The translations under genes and the position numbers were made by a program. This document shows, piece after piece, positions 15,041 to 23,612 of a DNA stretch of 37,663 nucleotides. Under the pieces are notes generated by a model that worked only from the letters and a program-made list of their open reading frames with translations, did no database searches and was not told the origin of the DNA. This stretch comes from CALVGQ01 sp964368495 (lineage in GTDB: Bacteria > Bacillota_I > Bacilli_A > Erysipelotrichales > Erysipelotrichaceae), in contig CAYJAJ010000014.1 in NCBI GenBank assembly GCA_964368495.1, positions 1-37,663 on the forward strand, written 5' to 3'. How positions within the stretch are numbered: the stretch's first letter is position 1; every line of letters starts with the position of its first letter.

Positions 15041-16051
15041 ATGAATATACTATTAACTTCGGTAGGAAGAAGAGCATACATGGTTAAATATTTTAAATTG
15101 GCGTTAAAAGAGAATGGTGAAGTACATGTGTGCAATTCAGAGCATTCAATCGCATTTCAGTATGCAGATAAATGTATAATTTCACCAGAAATATATTCAA
15201 ACGAGTATATAAACTTTCTTTTGGATTATTGCAAAAAAAATTCAATTAAGATATTAATATCATTATTTGATGCTGATTTACCTGTTCTTTCAAAAAACAA
15301 AGAAAAATTCGAAAAAATCGGCACTCAAGTAATAGTTTCAACTATAGATATAATTGAAATATGCAACGACAAATGGAAAACATACAAATATTTAATTTCA
15401 AATGGCTTTAATTCACCTAAAACATATTTGACATTAAAAGATGTTAACTTTGCATTAGAACATAATGAAGTCAAATTTCCATTAATAGTCAAACCTCGAT
15501 TTGGATGTGGCTCAATTGGGGTTTCAATAGCTGAAAACAGTGATGATTTAAACTATTTAAACAAAATGATATTAACTCAAATTGAAAAATCTTATTTAAG
15601 ACACGAATCAGATTTTTCTGATGATAAAATTATTTTCCAAGAATGTTTAACAGGCCAAGAATTTGGGGCTGATTTAATAAATGATTTAAAAGGAAAATAC
15701 ATAAATGCAATAATACGTAAAAAAATTGCTATGCGATCAGGTGAGACAGATATTGCAGAAATTGTTGATAATCCTAATATAAAAAAAATATTAGAACGAC
15801 TTGGAGAAAAAACAGGGCACATTGCCAATATGGATTGTGATATCTTCTTAATAAATGATGTTCCTTATATATTGGAGATGAATGCGCGTTTCGGTGGTGG
15901 TTATCCGTTTAGCCATATGGGAGGATGTGACTTGCCTAGCGCAATAGTTAAATGGGTAAAAAATGAAACTGTAAATCTCGAGTTGTTAGAATCTCAAATA
16001 GGGTTATGCGGTTATAAAGAAATTATTATAACACCCGTAAATAAGCGATAG
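15041..16051 (+). CDS. ATP-grasp ligase of a surface-glycan locus
   Basis: This 336-residue ATP-grasp protein resembles the CarB/PylC-like group seen in capsule and O-antigen loci. The N-terminal pre-ATP-grasp domain starts MNILLTSVGRRAYMVKYF. The ATP-binding lid is FPLIVKPRFGCGSIGVS, and the metal-binding strand is YILEMNARFGGGYPF with the Glu-x-Asn pair that binds magnesium. Such enzymes join a carboxylate, activated as an acyl phosphate, to an amine. AAGGAG precedes the ATG, and the gene lies two bases after the PLP-GNAT gene and 16 bases before the sugar aminotransferase. I infer that it couples an amino acid to the 4-amino group made by the next gene product. No characterised close relative can be named from sequence alone. 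Confidence 0.85.
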   Translation: MNILLTSVGRRAYMVKYFKLALKENGEVHVCNSEHSIAFQYADKCIISPEIYSNEYINFLLDYCKKNSIKILISLFDADLPVLSKNKEKFEKIGTQVIVSTIDIIEICNDKWKTYKYLISNGFNSPKTYLTLKDVNFALEHNEVKFPLIVKPRFGCGSIGVSIAENSDDLNYLNKMILTQIEKSYLRHESDFSDDKIIFQECLTGQEFGADLINDLKGKYINAIIRKKIAMRSGETDIAEIVDNPNIKKILERLGEKTGHIANMDCDIFLINDVPYILEMNARFGGGYPFSHMGGCDLPSAIVKWVKNETVNLELLESQIGLCGYKEIIITPVNKR

Positions 16052-16067
16052 TAAGGAGTGAATAGCT

Positions 16068-17165
16068 ATGATAAATGTAACACGGTCTTCGATGCCTTCG
16101 TATGAAGAATATTGTGAAGAAATAAAAGAGTTGTGGGATAGTCATTGGTTAACTAATATGGGTATAAAGCATAAACAACTTGAGTTGAACCTAAGAGATT
16201 ATTTAAAAACTTCAAATATTACATTATATACAAATGGGCATTTGGCATTAGAAAATATAATATCTGCTTTCGAACTAAAGGGAGAAATAATAACTACCCC
16301 TTTTACTTTTGTTTCAACTACACATGCCATAGTACGTTGTGGTTGCACACCGGTATTTTGTGATATAAATGATGATGATTATACTTTAGATGTCGAAAAA
16401 ATAGAAAAATTAATAACTGATAAAACAGTGGCGATTATGCCAGTACATGTTTATGGAAATCTATGTGATGTTGAAAAAATCAAGTTTATTGCTGATAAAT
16501 ATAATTTAAAAGTTATCTATGATGCAGCACACGCGTTTGGGACAACTTATAAAGGAATATCCACAGCAAACTTTGGAGATGCTTCAATGTTTAGTTTTCA
16601 TGCGACAAAAGTATTTAACACCATTGAGGGAGGAGCGATATGCTTTAAAGATTCAAATATAACTCAATTACTAAATGATTTGAAAAATTTTGGAATTAGA
16701 GGATCTGAATCAATTAAATATATTGGTGGTAACGCAAAAATGAATGAATTCCAAGCGGCAATGGGAATATGTAATCTTCGTCATATTAAAGACGAAATTT
16801 TGAAACGAAAACTTATTTATGAAAAATACATTGAAAATTTATCAGATATTGAAGGAATAAAAATTTGTCAAATACAAAAAAATGTTGAATCTAATTATGC
16901 ATATTTTCCAATTGTTTTTGATGGTTATAAGTACACTCGAGATGAAATTTTTGAATTGTTGAAAAATGAAAATATTATTGCAAGAAAGTATTTTTATCCT
17001 TTAACTAATGAACTTGAATGCTATAAAGATAGTGCTAAATTTGATGTATATGATACTCCAGTTGCTAAATATGTTTCTGAAAGAGTATTAACTTTACCGT
17101 TATATGCAGATTTAGACTTAAAGGATGTTGACAGAATTTGTAATATAATATTAAAAAATGTCTAA
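16068..17165 (+). CDS. DegT/DnrJ/EryC1 sugar aminotransferase, VioA-like
   Basis: The 365 residues match PLP-dependent nucleotide-sugar 4-aminotransferases closely related to VioA, which turns dTDP-4-keto-6-deoxyglucose into dTDP-4-amino-4,6-dideoxyglucose (Qui4N). Visible family blocks are SHWLTNMG near the start, TTPFTFVSTTHAI, VAIMPVHVYGN, VIYDAAHAFGTTYKG, FHATKVFNTIEGGAI with PLP lysine Lys181, and GGNAKMNEFQAAMG. Length is typical. AAGGAG precedes the ATG. It is the third gene of the module A operon. The keto-sugar precursor needs RmlA and RmlB, which are not in this window. Qui4N is the best guess by similarity; Fuc4N is possible because the downstream GT56 enzyme family uses it. Confidence 0.93.
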   Translation: MINVTRSSMPSYEEYCEEIKELWDSHWLTNMGIKHKQLELNLRDYLKTSNITLYTNGHLALENIISAFELKGEIITTPFTFVSTTHAIVRCGCTPVFCDINDDDYTLDVEKIEKLITDKTVAIMPVHVYGNLCDVEKIKFIADKYNLKVIYDAAHAFGTTYKGISTANFGDASMFSFHATKVFNTIEGGAICFKDSNITQLLNDLKNFGIRGSESIKYIGGNAKMNEFQAAMGICNLRHIKDEILKRKLIYEKYIENLSDIEGIKICQIQKNVESNYAYFPIVFDGYKYTRDEIFELLKNENIIARKYFYPLTNELECYKDSAKFDVYDTPVAKYVSERVLTLPLYADLDLKDVDRICNIILKNV

Positions 17166-17593
17166 CAAGATTTTGGATATTATTAAAACTAAATAATTCA
17201 TTCTTAAAGACAAAATATCAAAATAAGACAATTCTAATATTTACTGTAACTCTATTATTTATTTGACAAAGTAAGAGTGTTGATTCTATGGTAGTTTAGG
17301 TATTTGTAAAAATTTCAAAATCAAACATAATACAAAAATTTTTCTGCATTTTTAATTGCTATGGATGTGGGCATTAAATCATTGTTTCATTATCAAGTAA
17401 GCAATCATTATAATAATTGCAAATAACAAAGCATTATTAGAATTATATACTGATGCAAGTATTAATATTGTGTTTTTTTAACAAGATATCCATATTTTTT
17501 GGATCCTTATGTGAACTCGATTTTAACAATGTTATACGTAAACAGGAATCTGCATATTCTAATTAACAGTAAATTATTAATTGATATATGTGC
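17166..17593 (+). other. Long gap inside module A, possibly decayed coding sequence
   Basis: About 430 bases with no intact gene, which is unusual within an otherwise tight operon. Short plus-strand stretches look coding, for example one translating as IIIANNKALLELYTDAS near 17417-17465 and one as SAFLIAMDVGIKSLFHYQ near 17342-17395. The first faintly resembles the N-terminal part of WecG/TagA-type transferases. Frames are broken by many stops. I cannot prove a pseudogene. Confidence 0.3.
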
Positions 17594-17621
17594 TTGCAAA
17601 CAGTCTCTTAACAGTTATAAT
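17594..17621 (+). promoter_or_regulatory. Promoter of the GT56-flippase pair
   Basis: TTGCAA at 17594-17599 and TATAAT at 17616-17621 are 16 bases apart, about 75 bases upstream of the GT56 ATG, which has AAGGAG before it. Confidence 0.55.
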
Positions 17622-17696
17622 TAAGGGTGTTGTTTTACAAAACAATTTACATAATTATTAAAACAGTATTTTTATATAGTAAGGAGAATATTTACA

Positions 17697-18785
17697 ATGA
17701 AGGTTTTGCATGTAATGAGAAAACATCCAAAATTTAATTCTACAATAAGATACTTTTATAGTAATCAAATACAAAATCATTCTCATGAAATATGTATATT
17801 GGTTGATGGAAATGTGGATAATGATTCGATAGATGGGAATATTCCGGTAAGTACACTGCATGTTAAAAATCATAAAACAAGAAGAAAACTTATAGAAAAA
17901 ATGAGCAACTTTGATATTGTCATGCTTCATTCAAACTATTTGGATTCTCTTGGGATGTTTTTGATAGGCACAGTATATAGAAACTTACTTAAAAAAATTG
18001 TGTGGATTGAGTATGGAACTGATTTATATAAGAAATATCCAAATAATTTTTATGGTGTATTACTGAAAAACATTGAAATAAATTTTATAAAAAATATTAA
18101 AGCTTCAGTAATGATTTTTCCACCAGATGAAAAAATATTTAGAGATAAATACGGTAAGAAGCCAGTTACTTTTTATGCCCCTTATATAAGTGGAGAAAAA
18201 AATACTTTGTTAAATTTAGATTATAATAAAATCACAATGAAAGAGAAAATGAAAGAGAATAAACCGATAATTATACAAATAGGACATAGTGCGACTAAAA
18301 ATATAAAGCATATTAATTCATTAAAAAGTATTAGTCGCTTCAGTAATGAAAATATAATTATTAGGCTACCACTAAGCTATGGGAATGAAGCATACAGAGA
18401 AGAAATTATAAAATATGCGAAATCAATATTCAATAATAAGATAGAAGTTTTAATAGAATTTCTTGAAATTGAAAAATTTTATGATACTTTATTAGATGTA
18501 GATATCGCTATCTTTGATACACATAGACAAATTGCTTTAGGAACTATTAGGCCTTTAATATATTTGAATAAAAAAGTTTTTATTTCTTCGGATTCTCCTA
18601 TGTACAATTATTTTATAGAAAATAAAGTGACAATATATGATACTAAAGATTTGGAGCAATACACTTTTCAAGGATTTACATCAGATGTAAATGAATTTAA
18701 TGGTAAAAAATTTAGAAATGAAATGTATAATTCTGAAAAGCAAATAAAATTGTGGGAAGATATATATGATTGGTTGGATAAGTAA
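17697..18785 (+). CDS. GT56 family glycosyltransferase, WecF-like
   Basis: The 362 residues align by eye with enterobacterial WecF, which transfers 4-acetamido-4,6-dideoxygalactose from a dTDP donor to a lipid-linked acceptor in enterobacterial common antigen synthesis. Matching blocks are the start VLHVM..HPKFNSTIRYFYS, VWIEYGTDLYKK (WecF has a WGADLYE block here), then QIGHSATKNIKHINSLKSI, then PLSYGNEAYREEI, FLEIEKFYDTLLDVDIAIF and RQIALGTIRPLIYL. Length is also close to WecF. No signal peptide; probably membrane-associated on the cytoplasmic side. Its stop overlaps the flippase start by one base. Together with the VioA-like aminotransferase it suggests transfer of a 4-amino-4,6-dideoxyhexose. 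The family is firm; donor identity is inference. Confidence 0.85.
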   Translation: MKVLHVMRKHPKFNSTIRYFYSNQIQNHSHEICILVDGNVDNDSIDGNIPVSTLHVKNHKTRRKLIEKMSNFDIVMLHSNYLDSLGMFLIGTVYRNLLKKIVWIEYGTDLYKKYPNNFYGVLLKNIEINFIKNIKASVMIFPPDEKIFRDKYGKKPVTFYAPYISGEKNTLLNLDYNKITMKEKMKENKPIIIQIGHSATKNIKHINSLKSISRFSNENIIIRLPLSYGNEAYREEIIKYAKSIFNNKIEVLIEFLEIEKFYDTLLDVDIAIFDTHRQIALGTIRPLIYLNKKVFISSDSPMYNYFIENKVTIYDTKDLEQYTFQGFTSDVNEFNGKKFRNEMYNSEKQIKLWEDIYDWLDK

Positions 18786-20251
18786 TGGGAAGTAATATAC
18801 AAGAAAAAACATTATCTTCACTAATGTGGAAATTTTTTGAACGCTCTGGAGCACAATTTATTGCTTTTTTTATATCTATATTATTGGCGAGATTACTAAC
18901 ACCTGATAATTATGGAACAGTTGCATTGATAACAGTATATATTTCAGTTGCGCAAGTGTTTGTTCAAGGGGGGTTTACTAATGCTTTAATTCAAAAGAAA
19001 GATGCTGATGATTTAGACTTTTCAAGCGTATTTTATTGTAGTCTGGTTGTTTCTGTAATATTGTACTTATTAATTTTTTTAATTGCGCCTTATGTGGCTC
19101 TATTTTATGACATACCGGAATTAAAAGATATGTTAAGAGTTTTGTCTTTGACAATAATAATAGGTACTTATAAAAGTATGCAAAATACTTTGTTGTCAAA
19201 AAAATTGCTATTTAAAAAGCAATTTATTAGCTCATTTGGATCTATTGTAGTTGGTGGTGGAATTGGTGTAATTTTAGCTTATAGGGGTTTCGGTGCATGG
19301 GCTTTAGTTGCGCAACAATTGTTCACTACAATTATGACATCAATTATTTTATCTTTTACTATTAAATGGAAACCACGACTCATGTTTTCATTTATGAGAC
19401 TTAAACCTTTGTTTTCGTTTGGATCAAAGTTACTTCTTTCCAGCATTCTAGAAACAGTTTATCAAAATATTTATACATTAATTATTGGTGCGAAATATTC
19501 GTCATCAGACTTAGCTTTTTGGAATAAATCAAAACAATTCCCGGTTTTTATTGTATCAAATGTTAATGGAACGATATCGCCTGTAATGTATCCAGTGATG
19601 GTTAGATATCAAGATAATAAGAAAGAATTAAAGAATATAGTGCGTCGCTCAATTAATACAAGTGCATATATTATGTTTCCGTTAATGATGGGGCTTGCGA
19701 TTTGTGCAGAGCCAATTGTAAGATTATTATTAACTGATAAATGGCTACCTTGTGTTCCTTTTTTGCAAGCATGGTGTTTTATTGAAGTGTGGAAACCTAT
19801 ACATACCGCAAATTTACAAGCTTATAAAGCAATGGGTAGAAGTGACATATTTTTACGACTAGAAATAATTAAAAAAATAATTGGATTAACAACCTTATCA
19901 ATAACATTATCTTTTGGATTAGAAATTATGATGTTAGGATTATTAATTACAACTATTATATTTTGTATTGTTAATACTTACCCTAATATCAAATTATTAA
20001 ATTATGGCTACATCGCACAAATGAAGGATATATTTCCATCGTTAGCTATGAGTGTTGTTATGGGGGGTGCAGTTTGGTTAATCACCTTTTTTAACCTTCC
20101 AACAGTTTTTTGTCTTATCGTGCAAGTGACAGTTGGGATAGTAGTATATGTTGCTCTTTCGATAATATTTAAAATTGAAATGTTTCATTACTTATTAAAT
20201 ATATTGCTAAATTTTTTGTCAAAAAAGAAAAAAGACAACAATAAAAAATAA
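18785..20251 (+). CDS. Wzx-type polysaccharide flippase (copy 1)
   Basis: The 488-residue integral membrane protein is a MOP-superfamily polysaccharide exporter that flips lipid-linked repeat units across the membrane. It has about 12-14 hydrophobic segments, an N-terminal LSSLMWKFFERSGAQFIAFF, then ARLLTPDNYGTVAL with the NYG motif common to this group, and a Lys-rich cytoplasmic tail. The start codon overlaps the GT56 stop (TAATG), so translation is coupled. A close paralogue lies at 36015-37469; the two share most residues over their whole length, including LSSLMWK, SSVFYCSLV, FGTWALVAQQL-like and MGRSDIFL blocks. It probably serves the amino-sugar containing unit of module A, or acts redundantly with copy 2. 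Confidence 0.95.
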   Translation: MGSNIQEKTLSSLMWKFFERSGAQFIAFFISILLARLLTPDNYGTVALITVYISVAQVFVQGGFTNALIQKKDADDLDFSSVFYCSLVVSVILYLLIFLIAPYVALFYDIPELKDMLRVLSLTIIIGTYKSMQNTLLSKKLLFKKQFISSFGSIVVGGGIGVILAYRGFGAWALVAQQLFTTIMTSIILSFTIKWKPRLMFSFMRLKPLFSFGSKLLLSSILETVYQNIYTLIIGAKYSSSDLAFWNKSKQFPVFIVSNVNGTISPVMYPVMVRYQDNKKELKNIVRRSINTSAYIMFPLMMGLAICAEPIVRLLLTDKWLPCVPFLQAWCFIEVWKPIHTANLQAYKAMGRSDIFLRLEIIKKIIGLTTLSITLSFGLEIMMLGLLITTIIFCIVNTYPNIKLLNYGYIAQMKDIFPSLAMSVVMGGAVWLITFFNLPTVFCLIVQVTVGIVVYVALSIIFKIEMFHYLLNILLNFLSKKKKDNNKK

Positions 20252-20260
20252 AAGTAGTTT

Positions 20261-20274
20261 TCTATTTAAATAGA
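20261..20274. repeat. Short perfect palindrome
   Basis: TCTATTTAAATAGA is a perfect 14-base palindrome in the short convergent gap between the flippase and the GT4 gene. It lacks a T run, so it is not a typical terminator. Its core CTATTTAAATAG recurs in the palindrome at 23591-23612. Confidence 0.6.
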
Positions 20275-20305
20275 GGAAGGTGTTATTTGGAAAATGTTTA
20301 TCATT

Positions 20306-21382
20306 TTAAGAAAGTTTATTAACTAAGTTTATCCATGTTTTTACTACCTCATCAACCGCGTAACTCTGTGCAGAGTGTTTAGCATTGAGGGAAATTTTTT
20401 CTTGTAAATCTTTATTTTCACTTATTAATTGAATCCTATCTATTAATTCTTCTTCACTATAATTGATTAAGAATCCATTTTCATAATCATTAATTAAGGC
20501 CTCGGGTCCGCCGATAGGGCACTTTACGGCAATACTAGGAACACCGATTGCTAAAGATTCCATTAAAGAATTAGGCATACCCTCATAAAAAGAGGTTAAG
20601 ACATAAATTCCACTTTGTGATAAAATTTCAAATATAGTATCACTATAGTTATAAAGTTTAACATTATTTTCTAAATTTAAATTGCTAATTAATTCTTCTA
20701 AGGTCTCTTTAATAGGTCCTTCACCATAAATGCTAAGATTAAAATTACTATTTATTTTTAATAGTTTAGGCATAGCTTTAATCATCATCGCTTGATTCTT
20801 TTGTTTAGCTAAACGACCAACCATAATTATATTATATAAAGAGGAATTAGTGTTCCATGTATATTCTTTTGTGTTTATAGGATTAAATATAACGCTACTT
20901 CTTTTTTGAATTGATTTTGAAAAATAGGATTTAGCATGGTCTGTTTGAAAAACAAAATAATCAGCTCTATTGTAATAAATTGCTCTTAATGCTTTAACGG
21001 CTTGCTTAGAAATAGCAGGATCATTTCGCTCACTTATAATAACCTTGCAAGAAAGTTTCTTACAAGCCTTACAAGCAATAATATTTACGTAGTCTTGAAA
21101 AGAGATCACCACATCAATTTGATGTTGCATTAAACACAATTTTAATACTTTTGCCCTGACATTTAATAATGATAAACCAGATAATGGTCCTATGGTTTGA
21201 GCAAGATTAACAAATTTAACATGTTCACTGATTTTTTGAACAATAGTATCTTCACAAAGATTGATTAAAGTGACATCAAAACCATGATTAGCAAATTCAT
21301 TAGCTAAGATACTGATAACTCTTTCTGAACCGCCTTTTCCGAGTGATCCAGTAACAAAGGCAATTTTTTTATTATTAATCAT
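20306..21382 (-). CDS. GT4 family glycosyltransferase
   Basis: The 358 residues form a GT-B retaining glycosyltransferase. The start has FVTGSLGKGGSERVISILAN with the glycine-rich acceptor-side loop, the linker region has IIMVGRLAKQKNQAMMIKA, and the donor site has the E-x7-E motif EGMPNSLME (Glu267 and Glu275) followed by IGVPSIAVKCPIGGPEAL. No membrane segments. It is the last gene of the minus-strand capE-capF operon, 15 bases after the next GT4 gene. Donor could be UDP-L-FucNAc given the operon, but this cannot be read from the sequence. Confidence 0.95.
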   Translation of the reverse strand: MINNKKIAFVTGSLGKGGSERVISILANEFANHGFDVTLINLCEDTIVQKISEHVKFVNLAQTIGPLSGLSLLNVRAKVLKLCLMQHQIDVVISFQDYVNIIACKACKKLSCKVIISERNDPAISKQAVKALRAIYYNRADYFVFQTDHAKSYFSKSIQKRSSVIFNPINTKEYTWNTNSSLYNIIMVGRLAKQKNQAMMIKAMPKLLKINSNFNLSIYGEGPIKETLEELISNLNLENNVKLYNYSDTIFEILSQSGIYVLTSFYEGMPNSLMESLAIGVPSIAVKCPIGGPEALINDYENGFLINYSEEELIDRIQLISENKDLQEKISLNAKHSAQSYAVDEVVKTWINLVNKLS

Positions 21383-21397
21383 AGCAGTCCTTTCTTT

Positions 21398-22417
21398 TTA
21401 CTTTTTATAAAGTTCAAATAAGTCATGAATTACTTTATCTACGATGAAATCTTTTGATTTATTATAGTTTAAAGTAGATTCTTTTTGGCGATTTTCTGCA
21501 GATTTCAATGAGTTGATGATCTTGGATGCTTGCGTTATATCACCCACATTAAATAACATAGCAGGGTTATCGAGCATTAGACTAGCTGCCCCAACATCAC
21601 TTGCAATTATAGGAAGACCTAAAGCCATAGCTTCAGCAATAGCGTTAGAAAATCCTTCAGAATGACTTGGAAAAAGTAAGGCATCGGCATTAAACATTTT
21701 TTCGAATACTTGATACTTATCGAGTTGTCCATGAAAATGGATATTTTTTTCAAATTTTGAAGTATCCATAGTACAGAAACCTACGATATCAAAGGTTAAT
21801 TCTGGATGTTTTTTTGCTATTTCATTTAAATCAAATATACCTTTAGAGTGTGAAACATGACCTACATAAATTAATGAATTTAATGATTGATTTATGACTT
21901 TATTGTTTTTTTCTTTATTTAAATCTAAAAAATTAGGTAGATAATAACTTTGTTTGCCAGTATGTTTATTCACAAATAGCTCAGTGTTTTTATTTAGTGC
22001 AATCACAATGTCCGCTTTTTTAATCATTTTTTTAAATATAAATAAAGCTATTGAACTCTTTACCATATAACTAGCATCACAGCGTATATGGACAACTAAT
22101 TTATTAGTTTTCTTTTTGGTGATTAAGCAACAAAGATATTCTCTAAACATCCCTAAGACATGACAGGGGGTGTTAATGTGTACGATATCTGGTTTAACTG
22201 AGTTAACTTGAAAACTTTTTAAAACGATTAATAAATTTCTTTTTAATTCAGAAAAAAAATGAAATTTATGAAAATCTTTTACTGCTTTACCAATAAATGC
22301 AGTATTGACTAGAGTAATTTGATGTTCTTTAGTATCGACATTATTTAATAGTATCTTTGTCCAGCTAGCTATACCGCCCATTGGTGGGGGAACTGGGGAA
22401 AATAATAGCACTTTCAT
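21398..22417 (-). CDS. GT4 family glycosyltransferase
   Basis: The 339-residue GT-B enzyme starts LLFSPVPPPMGGIASWTKIL with the glycine-rich loop, has IYVGHVSHSKGIFDLNEIA at the start of the second Rossmann domain, and the donor motif EGFSNAIAE (Glu254 and Glu262) followed by ALGLPIIASDVGAA. The stop of capF and this start codon are directly adjacent, so the two genes are translationally coupled. That makes L-FucNAc a likely donor for this enzyme or the next one. No signal peptide. Confidence 0.95.
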   Translation of the reverse strand: MKVLLFSPVPPPMGGIASWTKILLNNVDTKEHQITLVNTAFIGKAVKDFHKFHFFSELKRNLLIVLKSFQVNSVKPDIVHINTPCHVLGMFREYLCCLITKKKTNKLVVHIRCDASYMVKSSIALFIFKKMIKKADIVIALNKNTELFVNKHTGKQSYYLPNFLDLNKEKNNKVINQSLNSLIYVGHVSHSKGIFDLNEIAKKHPELTFDIVGFCTMDTSKFEKNIHFHGQLDKYQVFEKMFNADALLFPSHSEGFSNAIAEAMALGLPIIASDVGAASLMLDNPAMLFNVGDITQASKIINSLKSAENRQKESTLNYNKSKDFIVDKVIHDLFELYKK

Positions 22418-23560
22418 TTAAACAACCTCATAATAGGTATCGGGATTATTTATATCAAATAATTCATTACACCAAATTAAGGTAACTAAATCAGTAGTTC
22501 CAATATTGATAATGTTATGCGTATATCCAGTAGGAATGTCTAATACTTCTATTTTTTTATCGCTTACACGATATTCAATAATTTGATGATCATTTATTTT
22601 TCTAAACTGGATAAGGGCTTCACCACTGACCACAATGAATTTTTCATTTTTGGTATGATGCCAATGATTTCCTTTGGTAACTCCAGGTTTGGTTACATTA
22701 ATTGAAAACTGCCCGCGATCCACAGTTTTAATGATTTCACTAAAAGAACCGCGTTCATCAATATTCATTTTAATGGGATAACTAAACTTATCCGTAGGTA
22801 AATAGCTAAGATATGTGCTATAAAGTGCCTTTTCAAAGGCATTATCAAGTCTTGGAAGTGATAAATCAACTCGACTATTTTTAAAAGAATAAAGTGTCTC
22901 AACAATTTCTCCTAGACTTACTTTATGCACGGTCGAGATAAAACAAAACTCATTTTCTTGATGTTGTTGATTAGATAAGGCTAAAATAAATTCGTGTACA
23001 ACATCATCAATATAAACAAGTTGCATCATAACAAGAGGATCATTTACTTGAATAGGCAAATCATGAGCGATATTATGGCAAAATGTGGCAACTGCACTAT
23101 TATAGTTAGGTTTACACCATTTGCCAAAAACATTAGGTAAGCGATACACTAATACCTTTGTACCTGTTTCTTTTGCGTAGTCAAACATTAAATCTTCCCC
23201 AGCCTTTTTAGATTTACCATAATCGTTATCTAATAAAGCTTGAATAGAGGAAGTAATTAGAATCGGTGCTTTATTATTATGTTTCTTTAAGAGATTTAAA
23301 AGAAGTGAAGTAAAACCAAAATTACCTTCCATGAATTCTTCGTTATTTTGTGGACGATTCACTCCCGCTAAATGATATACAAAATCACACTCTTTAGTAT
23401 ACTCCTCTAATAAAGACACATCACTATCTTGATTAAAGTGCAGTATTTCTATTTGATGATTTAGTGGATGATTTTTAATTTTTTCATGATGAATATTATT
23501 GAGTTGTGCAACTAGGTTTTGTCCGATAAAACCATGGGATCCTGTAATTAAAATTTTCAT
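22418..23560 (-). CDS. capF: CapF: UDP-2-acetamido-2,6-dideoxyhexulose reductase (UDP-L-FucNAc pathway)
   Basis: CapF/FnlB is the bifunctional enzyme of UDP-L-FucNAc synthesis. The N-terminal short-chain dehydrogenase domain has GSHGFIGQNL for NADPH and the Tyr114-GKS-Lys118 catalytic pair. The C-terminal cupin (about 250-380) contains GNHWHHTKNEKF with the metal-binding histidines at 299-302 and performs the C3 epimerisation before reduction. Length is 380 against about 370 for the Staphylococcus protein. It follows capE on the same strand and precedes two GT4 genes. The final 2-epimerase, capG, is on the opposite strand at 26231. Confidence 0.95.
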   Translation of the reverse strand: MKILITGSHGFIGQNLVAQLNNIHHEKIKNHPLNHQIEILHFNQDSDVSLLEEYTKECDFVYHLAGVNRPQNNEEFMEGNFGFTSLLLNLLKKHNNKAPILITSSIQALLDNDYGKSKKAGEDLMFDYAKETGTKVLVYRLPNVFGKWCKPNYNSAVATFCHNIAHDLPIQVNDPLVMMQLVYIDDVVHEFILALSNQQHQENEFCFISTVHKVSLGEIVETLYSFKNSRVDLSLPRLDNAFEKALYSTYLSYLPTDKFSYPIKMNIDERGSFSEIIKTVDRGQFSINVTKPGVTKGNHWHHTKNEKFIVVSGEALIQFRKINDHQIIEYRVSDKKIEVLDIPTGYTHNIINIGTTDLVTLIWCNELFDINNPDTYYEVV

Positions 23561-23590
23561 AGCTTACCTCCATGTGGAATTAAATTAACA

Positions 23591-23612
23591 TAGACCTATT
23601 TAAATAGGTCTA
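23591..23612. repeat. 22-base perfect palindrome at the capE stop
   Basis: Positions 23591-23601 are the exact reverse complement of 23602-23612; the core is CCTATTTAAATAGG. It contains the capE stop codon and reaches into the capE-capF spacer. In RNA it would form a stem without a following T run, so it may mask or stabilise rather than terminate. Confidence 0.7.

Noticed and set aside
17505..17530. Hairpin as a terminator after the aminotransferase
   Set aside because: Only about five base pairs (ATCCA/TGGAT) with a T-rich loop and no T run after it.
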